Source: Arthrobacter sp. Bi83
Lineage (GTDB): Bacteria > Actinomycetota > Actinomycetes > Actinomycetales > Micrococcaceae
DNA length: 64,000 bases
Direction: 5' to 3'
Assembly (NCBI RefSeq): GCF_918698095.1
Contig: NZ_CAKKLY010000013.1
Span: 27,426-91,425 of the forward strand
Every line of letters starts with the position of its first letter. The first letter of the stretch is position 1. The notes beneath the pieces were generated by a model. It had not been told where the DNA came from. It saw only the letters and a list, made by a program, of their open reading frames with translations, and ran no database searches. Shown here piece by piece: positions 1-8,842 of the stretch. A program made the position numbers and the translations under genes.

Positions 1-26
1 TCATCCAGAAGAACCGCGGCGAATAG
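1..26 (+). CDS. fusA: Elongation factor G, C-terminal end (partial)
   Basis: Only the last seven codons and the TAG stop are present (frame starts at base 3), reading I-Q-K-N-R-G-E. This fits the C-terminus of actinobacterial EF-G, and position immediately upstream of tuf supports the call, since fusA-tuf is the standard str operon order. The gene begins outside the window. Confidence 0.75.
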
Positions 27-272
27 TCTTCCGACTGTCCTCGCGAGCAACTTGGGTGTGATTCCGGAAACGGAACCTCGCCCGGCGCAGACGGCCGGCC
101 CCGGTCCTGATCGGATCCTGCCGTCTGCGCAAACAGGCTCTAGGCACTAGTATTAGTTCCTGAATCTGCAAATTTCACCAATCCAAAGCCCCCCAAGTAG
201 ACTTGCTGAAGTTTCTGCCGCGACAAGCGCGGTCGAAGGGTAAGTCATTTGAAAACGTTCTAGGAGGAACCT
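27..272 (+). promoter_or_regulatory. fusA-tuf intergenic leader with long-range hairpin
   Basis: This 246-base gap holds no gene. A 10-bp perfect inverted repeat (GCGCAGACGG at 85-94, CCGTCTGCGC at 121-130) encloses a 26-nt loop with its own GGCCGGCC palindrome. There is no T-run after the stem, so it is not a classic terminator; it may be a processing site or attenuator between fusA and tuf. A strong AGGAGG Shine-Dalgarno lies at about 262-267 before the tuf GTG. I could not identify a convincing -35/-10 pair. Confidence 0.4.
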
Positions 273-1463
273 GTGGCAAAGGCAAAGTTCGAGCGGACTA
301 AGCCGCACGTTAACATCGGTACCATTGGTCACGTTGACCACGGTAAGACGACGTTGACGGCCGCCATTTCCAAGGTGCTGTACGACAAGTACCCGACTCT
401 CAACGAGCAGCGCGACTTCGCGTCTATTGACTCTGCTCCCGAAGAGCGTCAGCGCGGCATTACCATCAACATTTCCCACGTTGAGTACCAGACCGAGAAG
501 CGCCACTACGCACACGTAGACGCTCCGGGTCACGCTGACTACATCAAGAACATGATCACCGGTGCTGCACAGATGGACGGTGCAATCCTCGTGGTTGCCG
601 CCACTGACGGCCCGATGGCTCAGACCCGCGAGCACGTTCTGCTCGCCCGCCAGGTTGGTGTTCCCTACCTGCTGGTCGCGCTGAACAAGTCCGACATGGT
701 CGATGACGAAGAGCTCCTCGACCTCGTCGAAATGGAAGTTCGTGAGCTGCTTTCGGCTCAGGGCTTCGATGGCGATGAGGCTCCGGTTGTTCGCGTTTCC
801 GGCCTTAAGGCACTCGAAGGCGACCCGGTTTGGGTTAAGTCCGTCGAGGACCTCATGGAAGCTGTCGACAACTCCGTTCCGGACCCGGTACGTGACCGTG
901 ACAAGCCGTTCCTGATGCCGATCGAAGACGTCTTCACCATCACCGGCCGTGGCACCGTTGTAACGGGCCGCGCCGAGCGTGGAACCCTCGCCATCAACTC
1001 CGAGGTCGAGATCGTCGGTATCCGCCCGGTCCAGAAGACCACGGTTACCGGTATCGAGATGTTCCACAAGCAGCTCGACGAAGCATGGGCGGGCGAGAAC
1101 TGTGGCCTCCTGCTCCGCGGTCTGAAGCGCGATGACGTAGAGCGTGGCCAGGTTGTCGTCAAGCCGGGTTCCATCACCCCGCACACCGACTTCGAGGCTA
1201 ACGTCTACATCCTCTCCAAGGACGAAGGCGGACGTCACAACCCGTTCTACTCCAACTACCGCCCGCAGTTCTACTTCCGCACCACGGACGTAACCGGCGT
1301 TATCACCCTGCCGGAAGGCACGGAAATGGTTATGCCTGGCGACAACACTGAGATGACCGTTGCGCTCATCCAGCCCATCGCCATGGAAGAGGGCCTCGGC
1401 TTCGCTATCCGCGAAGGCGGCCGCACCGTTGGTTCGGGACGCGTCACCAAGATCATCAAGTAG
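273..1463 (+). CDS. tuf: Translation elongation factor EF-Tu
   Basis: EF-Tu carries aminoacyl-tRNA to the ribosomal A site as a GTP complex. The 396-residue length is normal. The GTPase motifs are visible: P-loop GHVDHGKT (residues 19-26), DAPGH (83-87) and NKSD (138-141, with Ser in place of the E. coli Cys), followed by domains II and III. The GTG start at 273 is fixed by AGGAGG five bases upstream. It follows fusA and ends in a strong intrinsic terminator at 1515-1551, so it closes the str operon. Codon use is more A/T-tolerant and strongly biased, as expected for a very highly expressed gene. Confidence 0.97.
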   Translation: MAKAKFERTKPHVNIGTIGHVDHGKTTLTAAISKVLYDKYPTLNEQRDFASIDSAPEERQRGITINISHVEYQTEKRHYAHVDAPGHADYIKNMITGAAQMDGAILVVAATDGPMAQTREHVLLARQVGVPYLLVALNKSDMVDDEELLDLVEMEVRELLSAQGFDGDEAPVVRVSGLKALEGDPVWVKSVEDLMEAVDNSVPDPVRDRDKPFLMPIEDVFTITGRGTVVTGRAERGTLAINSEVEIVGIRPVQKTTVTGIEMFHKQLDEAWAGENCGLLLRGLKRDDVERGQVVVKPGSITPHTDFEANVYILSKDEGGRHNPFYSNYRPQFYFRTTDVTGVITLPEGTEMVMPGDNTEMTVALIQPIAMEEGLGFAIREGGRTVGSGRVTKIIK

Positions 1464-1514
1464 TCCTTGCTGATCATGGATCAGAGGGCCCGGTAACGGC
1501 CTGACGGATCTTCT

Positions 1515-1551
1515 AAACAGCCCCGCTGCTAGTGCAGCGGGGCTGTTTTTT
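1515..1551 (+). terminator. Intrinsic terminator of tuf
   Basis: A perfect 15-bp stem (1515-1529 with 1534-1548, AACAGCCCCGCTGC arm) has a 4-nt TAGT loop and runs into T7. This is a textbook Rho-independent terminator 51 bases after the tuf stop. Confidence 0.92.
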
Positions 1552-1626
1552 GCTATCCTTTATCCATTCATTGGATTAATTGCTGCCGGGGCGTTGCGCC
1601 GCCAGCAGTGGTCGGAAGGCGGCGGC

Positions 1627-4600
1627 ATGTGGACCTCTACTGATGAGGCGTACAGCGCCGGCTTTAGGGCCGGCCATCTCCAAGGATGGCTGGACGCTTT
1701 GGCCAATACCGAGGCAGCGACTGAACCGGCAGCGGGTGAACCGGACCGGCCGGCCTCGCTCGCTGCGCCTCCCTCGCCCGCCAGCCAGCCGCGGCCGCCG
1801 GCAGCCGGGCCGGTGAGGCGGCCGGCTCCGTTGGGACCGGCAACCGCTCCGGTGTACGCTTCCGTCCCTCCGCATGTGGAGGCAGAACTCCGTGCGGAGC
1901 GGGACATGGCGCGGGCCAAACGTGAGCGGCAGAATATCAATGTCACGCTCTACGTCGCCAGTTTGCTCCTGGTCGCCGCCGGTGCGCTCTTTGTTGGCAC
2001 GGGGCTTCCCGTGCCACTTCGGTTTGCCGGCGTGTGCGCCATCACCGCGCTGTTTTATGCTGCGGGACTGATGCTCCATGCGAGGGCGCCGCGGCTGAGG
2101 CCTGCCGCCGTTGCCTTCTCGGGCACCGGGCTGGCATTGATTCCCGTGACAGGCCTCGCGATGTACAGCCTTGCCCTCCACAATGCTCCGCTTGCCTGGC
2201 TGGTTACATCGGCCGTCGGCACCGCGGCATACGTCATGGCGGCCGTCCGGCTCGAGAGCCGGGTCCTCGTCTATCTCTCACTGAGCTTCGTTGCGTCCAC
2301 CGCCTGGTCCGGGGTGTCCGTCCTGGGTGGGGCGCTGATCTGGTACTTCACTGCACTGATCGGGGTGGCGGTTTTCTTCACTGTCCTGGCCATACTGAAG
2401 CCGCGGTGGCTGCCGCCCCTGTACGTCAGGCCGCTTGCCCAGTTGCATCCGTTCATCGTTCCCGCCGTGGCGGTGGCTGCCACCTTGGTTCCGCTGATGC
2501 TCGGACGCGGTGACTACGCCCGGATCATGGCGATGTGCGGATGCTATTTCGCGGTGACGTCCGTGGCCCCCGGGGCGCAGTTCCGGACGCTCCAGTTTCT
2601 GGCTGCCCGGGCAAGCCTGACGGTGGCGGCGTCAGTGGCCGTCTGGAACCTGAGCGGGCGGGGGAGTGCCGCCCTTGCCGCGGCGGCCGTGCTGCTGGCC
2701 ATCCAGGCCCTTGTGTCGGTCGTGGGTAATGGGCCTCCGGACCAGGAACGCACAGCGGGCCGGCTGGGAGCCTGGCGCCTCCCGTCCCTGCTCCTTGGCG
2801 TCCTGCACCACCGCCGGTGGAGGCTGGACGTCCTCGTCACCTTTGCCCTGGAGCTGCTGCTGACGGTGGCCTACGCCGTGGCGGAGCGGCTCGACTTCCT
2901 GGCCGGGCCGCCGGTGGGTGCGGACGGCAGCCCGCTGTGGGCCCTCGCGCTGCTGGCGCTGCTGACGGGCGCGGTGCTTGCGGCCAGGCACCGCGAGAGG
3001 GCCGAGTGGGCCCCGGTTGCTGCGCTCGGCATGGCCATACTGCTGGCGGACTGGCTCGGGGCGTGGACGCTGGTGGGACTGCTCGTCGCCGGAGCCGCCT
3101 TCTGGGCCGTGTGCTCCCGCCCCCGCACGGAGCCGCTGCGCCTGCATTTTGTCCTCGCAGCGCGCATCACCCTCACGGTGGCGGTGCCTGTCCTGACGGC
3201 GGCAGTCGTCGGCGAGAACGACGCACGCTTCCGGGCCGCAGCCCTGGCGCTCTGCCTTGTCCTGGTCATTCAGCAGCTGGCAACAGCTGCGATGATCCGC
3301 CTCCACGTGCCAGCGCTGACGCCGCAGATCAGCCTGGCCGTGTTCACCGTCGCGGGCGTGGGAACCATGGCTGCGCTGGTGCTCGGCGAACCCGAGCCGT
3401 TCCTCTATCCGGCGTCAGAACACTTTGGCGGCATCGCCATCGGTGCCCAGCTCATGGCATCGCTGGCCGCCGGCCTGCACCTGTTTCGCCGATACGGGGA
3501 GGAGCCCTGGCGGCCGTCCATCGCGGAAGCCGTTCCGTTGGCCGTCTCGCTTGTTGCCGTGCCGCTTGCCTTCGGCGCAGTATCGCTCACGCTGGGAAAC
3601 TCCGCGTTGCTGACCGTTACGGGCTACCTGGCAGTGACTGCCATCCGCGCCGGCAGGACAGGCTCCAGCATGGCATCCGCGGGAACGCCAACCCAGGGAC
3701 GGTACTACTCGTGGTTCAGCCGCGCCGCCGCGACCTCTCTGGTGCTGACAGTGTTCCATCAGATTCTGCGGGACAACGGCCCCATCCTCGTGGGCGGCGA
3801 GGCGCTGGCCCCGGCCACTGTCCTCGCCGTCGCACTATCCCTCCAGCTCGCAATACCCCTGCGGGCTGCAGCCCGCGGCAGGGTACAAGACAGCCAGTTG
3901 GCAGACGCTGCCGTGCTTCTGGCGCTGCAGTCGGCCGCGATCGTATTAGCGGCGGCCACGGTCTTCGCGTCGGAAACCCCGTCGTGGCAGGCCACGTTCG
4001 CACCGCTGCTCCTGGCCGGGGGAGCCGCAGCCGCCGGCTACGTGCTGCGGACGCACCGGTGGTCTGCGGTGTTCGCTCCGGCAGCGTTGGCCCTGCTGCT
4101 GGTGCTGCGCGGGGCAAGTCTTCCCGACGTCGAAATCCTGCTGGGTGTCTTCGCGGTCTTCAGCGCAGCCATGGTGGCTGCCGTGGAGGACCGCACATCA
4201 AAGGGCGCGTACTTCGCTGCCGCCCGCATCCTTGCGGCAGCGCTGGCAGTGGTGCTCAGTCATGACGTTTCGGCCTCACCCACCGTTGTTGCTGTGACCT
4301 TCGCGCTCGTGCTCGCGGCGCAGCACGTGATCCGCTGGCTCATGCGGCACCGCCTTACGGAGGTTCCCTTCCAGCAGGCAGCCGTCTGGATCACGCTGGC
4401 CAGCCAGGCGATTCTTCCGATCGCGTACGTAGCGCAACCATTCCGGGCGGGATTGATTGCGGACGACGGCGGCCGCTGGGTAGTGCTGTTGTCCCTGCTT
4501 CTGCTGCTGGTCTCCGCTGTCGCTGCCGGCCGGTTGTTTGCCGCCCGGGGGGCTGCCTACCTGGCTGTGTATGCGGCGCTGTTCGCGGTGGTTGCGATGG

Positions 4601-5790
4601 GGCCGCTTCTGCCCTTCGGGCAACTTTTTGCGGCCACTGCTTTCCTGGCAGCCCCCTTGCTGGGTCATGCAGGCGTCGCGCTGGCGCTGCTGGGGCTGTC
4701 CCTGGCCGCCACGGTAGGCGGAACACTCTTCCGGCACAGGAACGGCGGCGGCGTTGACCACTGGCTGTGGCTGGCGGCAGCCGTCTCCTTCGGCACCGCG
4801 TCAGCCATGCTGGCACCTCCGTCCGGGGACTGGATTGCCGGTGCGGCGGTGCTGGGTCTTTCGGCGGCGTGCTTTGCGGCGTCGCATGTGGAGTGCATGC
4901 CCGGGTTCTACCCGCCGGCAGTCCTGGCTGCGCTGACAGGGGCCACGATGACGGCGGACGGAATCCTCGGGGATGTTCCGGGGCTTTGGGGCTTCTACCT
5001 TCCGTGGCTGGCAGGGTGCGGAACCGCGGCCGCAGCACTCTACGTTGCCGGAAAGATTCGCGGCCACCGGCCGCACGGCCGGGAGCCGCTGGCCGAAGGA
5101 TCGCCCGCCGCGGCCAGTCAGGGCGGCGACGTTCGCTTTCTTGCACTGGTCGGGGCTGCCGTCCTGGGCCTCGCCGTGGCGGGAATTGTGGGGCTGCTGT
5201 ACAGCGAGACGTCGTGGGCGGGAGCAGCGCTGGTGACCATGACCGCCGTCGTGATTTGGCTGGAGGTCCCGGCTGCGGTGCGACGCCCGGCAGCAGAACT
5301 CGGGTCCTTGGCCGTGACGGCCGCCGTCCAGCGTGCGGCGCTCTTCGCCGCTCCCTCCCAGCAGCACGCGGGCTGGCTGGACGGGATCTTGCCTGGCTCC
5401 TCCTGGCCGGATACATTCTGGACGGTCCAGTGGTACGTGGTCCTCGCCTCGGTGCTTGGCGTGCTGCGGTATAGGTCGGGCCAGCCCGGCGCCGGCAGGC
5501 TGTATCTTGGCCTCGCCGCCGCTCTGGTCTCGTTGTGCGGCCTCCTGGTGATCTTCGGCGGCAATGGTGCCCAGCAACTCTGGGTGCTGGCGTTCTTTGC
5601 AGCGGTGCTGGTGGTGGGGCTGGGGTACAGCGAACGTATGCTCGTCTGGTGGGGTGCAGCGGGGGTTGGGCTGTGCATCATGTGGGCGATACGCCAGTAC
5701 ACCTACGTGCTGCTGGCGCTGATCGCCGTCGGCCTCATCGCGCTCGCCCTCCGGAAGCTCAGCCGCAGCAAGCCTGCCGGGACCGACTGA
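1627..5790 (+). CDS. Very large polytopic membrane protein of unknown function
   Basis: The product is 1387 residues. An N-terminal segment of about 90 residues is soluble: a short helical part, a Pro/Ala-rich linker (about residues 35-75), then a charged RAERDMARAKRER helix. The rest is an almost unbroken series of hydrophobic helices, probably more than 35 membrane spans, ending in a basic tail (RKLSRSKP). It resembles the large multi-span actinobacterial membrane proteins grouped with SCO7613-type or DUF2157/DUF2339-like families; I see no catalytic motif. ATG 1627 is preferred because GGAAGG lies 7 nt upstream; the frame is also open from a TTG at 1594, which lacks a Shine-Dalgarno. It starts just after the tuf terminator, with a TATCCT -10-like box at 1553-1558, so it is probably its own transcription unit. 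Confidence 0.8.
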   Translation: MWTSTDEAYSAGFRAGHLQGWLDALANTEAATEPAAGEPDRPASLAAPPSPASQPRPPAAGPVRRPAPLGPATAPVYASVPPHVEAELRAERDMARAKRERQNINVTLYVASLLLVAAGALFVGTGLPVPLRFAGVCAITALFYAAGLMLHARAPRLRPAAVAFSGTGLALIPVTGLAMYSLALHNAPLAWLVTSAVGTAAYVMAAVRLESRVLVYLSLSFVASTAWSGVSVLGGALIWYFTALIGVAVFFTVLAILKPRWLPPLYVRPLAQLHPFIVPAVAVAATLVPLMLGRGDYARIMAMCGCYFAVTSVAPGAQFRTLQFLAARASLTVAASVAVWNLSGRGSAALAAAAVLLAIQALVSVVGNGPPDQERTAGRLGAWRLPSLLLGVLHHRRWRLDVLVTFALELLLTVAYAVAERLDFLAGPPVGADGSPLWALALLALLTGAVLAARHRERAEWAPVAALGMAILLADWLGAWTLVGLLVAGAAFWAVCSRPRTEPLRLHFVLAARITLTVAVPVLTAAVVGENDARFRAAALALCLVLVIQQLATAAMIRLHVPALTPQISLAVFTVAGVGTMAALVLGEPEPFLYPASEHFGGIAIGAQLMASLAAGLHLFRRYGEEPWRPSIAEAVPLAVSLVAVPLAFGAVSLTLGNSALLTVTGYLAVTAIRAGRTGSSMASAGTPTQGRYYSWFSRAAATSLVLTVFHQILRDNGPILVGGEALAPATVLAVALSLQLAIPLRAAARGRVQDSQLADAAVLLALQSAAIVLAAATVFASETPSWQATFAPLLLAGGAAAAGYVLRTHRWSAVFAPAALALLLVLRGASLPDVEILLGVFAVFSAAMVAAVEDRTSKGAYFAAARILAAALAVVLSHDVSASPTVVAVTFALVLAAQHVIRWLMRHRLTEVPFQQAAVWITLASQAILPIAYVAQPFRAGLIADDGGRWVVLLSLLLLLVSAVAAGRLFAARGAAYLAVYAALFAVVAMGPLLPFGQLFAATAFLAAPLLGHAGVALALLGLSLAATVGGTLFRHRNGGGVDHWLWLAAAVSFGTASAMLAPPSGDWIAGAAVLGLSAACFAASHVECMPGFYPPAVLAALTGATMTADGILGDVPGLWGFYLPWLAGCGTAAAALYVAGKIRGHRPHGREPLAEGSPAAASQGGDVRFLALVGAAVLGLAVAGIVGLLYSETSWAGAALVTMTAVVIWLEVPAAVRRPAAELGSLAVTAAVQRAALFAAPSQQHAGWLDGILPGSSWPDTFWTVQWYVVLASVLGVLRYRSGQPGAGRLYLGLAAALVSLCGLLVIFGGNGAQQLWVLAFFAAVLVVGLGYSERMLVWWGAAGVGLCIMWAIRQYTYVLLALIAVGLIALALRKLSRSKPAGTD

Positions 5791-5854
5791 CGGACGGACT
5801 GGCTGACTGCGTGATGTGCCCTGCTATCGTTGCTGAAAAGAGAGGTGGCACATC

Positions 5855-5980
5855 ATGGGATGGCTTATCTTCCTGATCGTGGCTGTAATCGTTGTTGCCG
5901 GTGTGTTCTGGGCCAAGAAGCATTTCCGCAACGAGATTGAACGCGCAAAGCGCATCAACCGCGCCAACAAGAACCAGTAA
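5855..5980 (+). CDS. Small single-span membrane protein, 41 aa
   Basis: The ATG at 5855 is preceded by GAGGTGG at about 5842-5848 and a TATCGT -10-like box at 5825-5830, so it looks like a genuine small gene. The product has one hydrophobic helix (about residues 3-19, WLIFLIVAVIVVAGVFW) and then a basic cytoplasmic tail (AKKHFRNEIERAKRINR). Function is unknown. It lies between the giant membrane protein (64 bases upstream, same strand) and the convergent beta-glucosidase, and may be co-transcribed with the former. A gene finder with a 50-60-residue cut-off would miss it. Confidence 0.65.
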   Translation: MGWLIFLIVAVIVVAGVFWAKKHFRNEIERAKRINRANKNQ

Positions 5981-5994
5981 CCCGCGGCGGTTCC

Positions 5995-7443
5995 TCAGGC
6001 GAGCGCCTTCCGCGCCCGGCTGAGCGCCTGAAGCCAGTAGAAGGACTTCTTGGGGGTGCGCTTGAGCGTGTCAAAGTCTACGTGGACCAGGCCGAAACGC
6101 TGGGAGTACCCGGCCGCCCACTCGAAGTTGTCCATCAGGGTCCAGACGTAATAGCCCAGCAGTTCCACATCGTGTGCAATACCGCCGGGGGCGGTGGAAA
6201 CCATGGCCTGGTGCAGATGGTGGGCCAGATAGTCGATGCGCCTGGTATCCGCGATGGGACCAGTGACGTGCTCCGGCTCCGGGAAGCTTGCACCGCTTTC
6301 TGTGATGTACAGCGGCGGCAGCGCAGCCCCGTACCGGTCTTTGAGTTCACGCAGCAGGATTCCCAGATGCTCGGGCGCAACCGGCCAGCCGAAGCCCGTG
6401 GTGTCGTATTCCGGGAAGGCCGCCAGATGGAACGGCATGCGGGCCATGGCGTCCGCGGTTCCGGCCGGGGTGTCTGCGGAACCCTGCCCGGTGGCAACCT
6501 TCACGGGGTAGTAGTAGTTCACCCCATAGAAGTCGAGAGGCTGGCTGATGAGGCGGAGGTCGTCGTCGGACGCTTTGGTCAGGGATCTGAACCAGGGCTT
6601 GGCTGCGGCCGGAGGTTTCGGGTAGCGGCCCAGGAGGATGGGGTCGGCGTAAACCCTGTTGAGGACCAGGTCAAACACCCTCGCCAGCAGCCGGTCGGTC
6701 AGTTTCCGCGACGCCGGGCGCACGGGCGAATGCAGGTTGGTGACACCGATGCCACCGGCGACACCCGCCGCCCGGAGCGCCTGGACGGCAAGCCCGTGGC
6801 CCAGCAGTTGGTTGTGAACGGAGGGCAAGGCGTCCAACAGCAGATCCCGGCCGGGCGCGTGAACGCCCAGGGCATAGCCGTTCAGGGTCACGGACACAGG
6901 CTCGTTCAGTGTGACCCACTGCGCCACGCGGTCGCCGAGCCGTCCGCCGGCGGCCGCGGCATATTCCGCGAAGTGCTCCGCCGTGGCACGGTTCATCCAG
7001 CCGCCGCTGTGTTCGAGGGGGAGCGGAGTATCCCAGTGGTAGAGGGTGGCCATGGGGGAGATGCCGGCGGCCAGCAGCTGGTCGATCAGCCTGTCGTAAA
7101 AATCCAGGCCGTGCGAATTGATGGCGCCCCGCCCGTCGGGCTGGATCCGCGGCCAGGAAAGGGAGAAGCGGTAGGAGTCGATGCCCAGTTCCCGCATGAG
7201 GGCCACGTCTTCGGGCGCGCGGTTGTAATGGTCGCAGGCCACTGCAGGGGAGTGCCCGTCAACGATGTTCCCGGGTTTTTCGGCGAAAGCGTCCCAGCCG
7301 GACGGTCCTCGGCCGTCGGCGGCCAGGGAGCCCTCGATCTGAAACGCTGCTGCAGCCACCCCCAGGGTGAAACCGGGTCTGAGCCGCCCCGCGAGATCCT
7401 GAACCGAAGCGGTGTTTACGGCGTCAGCATTCTGCACGGCCAT
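5995..7443 (-). CDS. Family GH1 beta-glucosidase
   Basis: This predicted cytoplasmic glycosidase hydrolyses beta-glucosides by the retaining mechanism. The 482-residue length is typical of GH1. Visible motifs are the N-terminal FxxGVAAAAFQIEG barrel start, TLNEP with acid/base Glu181, the NYYYP substrate loop, and the nucleophile motif ITESG with Glu382. The usual motif is ITENG, so the Asn-to-Ser change is a small variation next to the nucleophile. The C-terminal W-S-x-x-D-N-F-E-W region (YVWTLMDNFEWAAGY) is intact. The ATG at 7443 is the only sensible start. It is transcribed away from rpsJ and is not in an operon here. An AAGCGCTT palindrome at 7586-7593 may be a LacI-family operator. Confidence 0.92.
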   Translation of the reverse strand: MAVQNADAVNTASVQDLAGRLRPGFTLGVAAAAFQIEGSLAADGRGPSGWDAFAEKPGNIVDGHSPAVACDHYNRAPEDVALMRELGIDSYRFSLSWPRIQPDGRGAINSHGLDFYDRLIDQLLAAGISPMATLYHWDTPLPLEHSGGWMNRATAEHFAEYAAAAGGRLGDRVAQWVTLNEPVSVTLNGYALGVHAPGRDLLLDALPSVHNQLLGHGLAVQALRAAGVAGGIGVTNLHSPVRPASRKLTDRLLARVFDLVLNRVYADPILLGRYPKPPAAAKPWFRSLTKASDDDLRLISQPLDFYGVNYYYPVKVATGQGSADTPAGTADAMARMPFHLAAFPEYDTTGFGWPVAPEHLGILLRELKDRYGAALPPLYITESGASFPEPEHVTGPIADTRRIDYLAHHLHQAMVSTAPGGIAHDVELLGYYVWTLMDNFEWAAGYSQRFGLVHVDFDTLKRTPKKSFYWLQALSRARKALA

Positions 7444-7861
7444 TCACCTATCATCCATTCGAAGATTGCCGAAGGCAATGACCGCCTGGGGAGGCCGTCA
7501 CCCGCACCGAGGATGTCCGCACGCGGGCCTGACAAGGCCTGATTCGCATCCGGCAGCAAAATCCGGCATACTAGATGAGTTGTTCAAGCGCTTCTTCGCG
7601 TCCCGATCCGGATAATGCCGGGTGACAGGGTCCAGGTCGAAGTCCAAACATAACCCACTCCCCATGGAACTGCGGGCTCGCACGCTTCGAAGGTGCGACA
7701 CGCCCGACCGCGGGGGTCGGTTACGTCGGCAGGTTGAGGAACCCGGATTTATCCGGATTCAGTTTGTGCGGCGGGTGGTAGTTCAGACTTCAAATGCTTC
7801 GGCAGCCACATACAACAGGTAAGTAAACAGAGCAGCATTTACTGAAAGAGAGTCAGGCGAC
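7444..7861 (+). promoter_or_regulatory. Divergent intergenic region and S10-operon leader
   Basis: These 418 bases separate the reverse-strand GH1 gene from rpsJ. The half near rpsJ contains two small hairpins: CCGACC/GGTCGG at about 7704-7720 and CCGGAT-TT-ATCCGG at 7743-7756. They could form a structured leader for autogenous control of the S10 operon. Open frames here (for example an Arg-rich 66-codon one) lack ribosome-binding sites and family resemblance. I could not fix a promoter with confidence. Confidence 0.4.
7586..7593. promoter_or_regulatory. Possible LacI-family operator upstream of the beta-glucosidase
   Basis: The 8-bp perfect palindrome AAGCGCTT has the central CG typical of LacI-family sugar-regulator operators. 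On the reverse strand it sits about 15 bases upstream of a TAGTAT -10-like hexamer, which is where a repressor would block the GH1 promoter. No regulator gene is present in the window, so this rests on the motif and its position only. Confidence 0.3.
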
Positions 7862-8170
7862 ATGGCGGGACAAAAAATCCGCATCCGGCTGAAGTCATAC
7901 GACCACGAGGTCATTGACGTTTCAGCACGGAAGATCGTTGAGACGGTCACGCGCGCAGGCGCAACGGTAGTGGGCCCCGTGCCGCTGCCGACGGAGAAGA
8001 ACATTTACTGCGTAATCCGCTCTCCCCACAAGTACAAGGACAGCCGCGAGCACTTTGAAATGCGCACGCACAAGCGTCTGATCGACATCATCGACCCCAC
8101 GCCCAAGGCTGTTGACTCGCTTATGCGTCTCGACCTGCCGGCCGACGTGAACATCGAAATCAAGCTGTAG
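7862..8170 (+). CDS. rpsJ: 30S ribosomal protein S10
   Basis: S10 (102 aa) is a head protein of the 30S subunit; in other bacteria it also acts in transcription antitermination as NusE. The N-terminus [18 protein letters not shown] is the classic S10 start, and GPVPLPTEK and [19 protein letters not shown] mark the ribosome-binding loop. It is the first gene of the S10 operon and follows a 418-base leader. A GAAAGAGAG purine stretch lies upstream of the ATG. rplC starts 17 bases after the stop. Confidence 0.97.
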   Translation: MAGQKIRIRLKSYDHEVIDVSARKIVETVTRAGATVVGPVPLPTEKNIYCVIRSPHKYKDSREHFEMRTHKRLIDIIDPTPKAVDSLMRLDLPADVNIEIKL

Positions 8171-8187
8171 GGAGGTGCTGAGAGACT

Positions 8188-8838
8188 ATGACCGCAACCC
8201 GTAACGTAAAGGGCCTGCTGGGCACGAAGCTCGGCATGACCCAGGTCTGGGACGAGAACAACAAGCTCATCCCCGTCACTGTTGTCCAGGCTGACTCGAA
8301 CGTCATCACCCAGCTGCGTAACGCAGAGACTGATGGCTACGTCGCCGTTCAGATCGGCTACGGCCAGATCGATCCCCGCAAGGTCACCAAGCCGCTGGCT
8401 GGTCACTTTGAAAAGGCAGGCGTCACGCCTCGCCGCCACGTCGTCGAACTGCGCACTGCAGATGCTGACTCTTACGAGCTGGGCCAGGAGCTCTCTGTAG
8501 AGCTCTTCGAAGCCGGCCAGAAGATCGACGTTATCGGCACCACCAAGGGTAAGGGCTTCGCCGGTGTTATGAAGCGTCACGGCTTCCACGGCGTTGGAGC
8601 TTCCCACGGTGCCCACAAGAACCACCGTAAGCCCGGTTCAATCGGTGGCGCATCCACCCCGAGCCGCGTCTTCAAGGGCATGAAAATGGCCGGCCGCATG
8701 GGCGCCGTTCGTCACACCACGCTGAACCTCACTGTTCACGCGGTTGACGTCGAGAAGTCGCTGCTCCTGATCAAGGGTGCCGTCCCCGGCGCCCGCGGCC
8801 AGGTCGTACTCGTACGCACCGCCGTGAAGGGAGCCTAG
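8188..8838 (+). CDS. rplC: 50S ribosomal protein L3
   Basis: L3 (216 aa) is an early-assembly protein whose extension reaches the peptidyl-transferase centre. Recognisable segments are [16 protein letters not shown] at the N-terminus and [17 protein letters not shown] and [23 protein letters not shown] in the loop region. AGGGAGGTG lies 8-15 bases upstream of the ATG. It is the second gene of the S10 operon; rplD begins 4 bases after its stop, suggesting translational coupling. Confidence 0.97.
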   Translation: MTATRNVKGLLGTKLGMTQVWDENNKLIPVTVVQADSNVITQLRNAETDGYVAVQIGYGQIDPRKVTKPLAGHFEKAGVTPRRHVVELRTADADSYELGQELSVELFEAGQKIDVIGTTKGKGFAGVMKRHGFHGVGASHGAHKNHRKPGSIGGASTPSRVFKGMKMAGRMGAVRHTTLNLTVHAVDVEKSLLLIKGAVPGARGQVVLVRTAVKGA

Positions 8839-8842
8839 TTCA

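Noticed and set aside
153..1238. Long reverse-strand open frame (361 codons) opposite tuf
   Set aside because: It mirrors the highly biased codon use of tuf, has no ribosome-binding site and no recognisable family; it is a shadow.
6082..7542. 486-codon forward frame opposite the GH1 gene
   Set aside because: The reverse-strand GH1 protein is intact and clearly homologous to a known family; this frame has no motif.
7583..7616. Possible forward promoter (GATAAT near 7611) for rpsJ
   Set aside because: No -35 at acceptable spacing, and it would give a leader of about 245 bases; not strong enough to list as a promoter.
7622..7822. 66-codon Arg-rich frame in the rpsJ leader
   Set aside because: No Shine-Dalgarno, and it overlaps two hairpins of the leader; I see no family resemblance.
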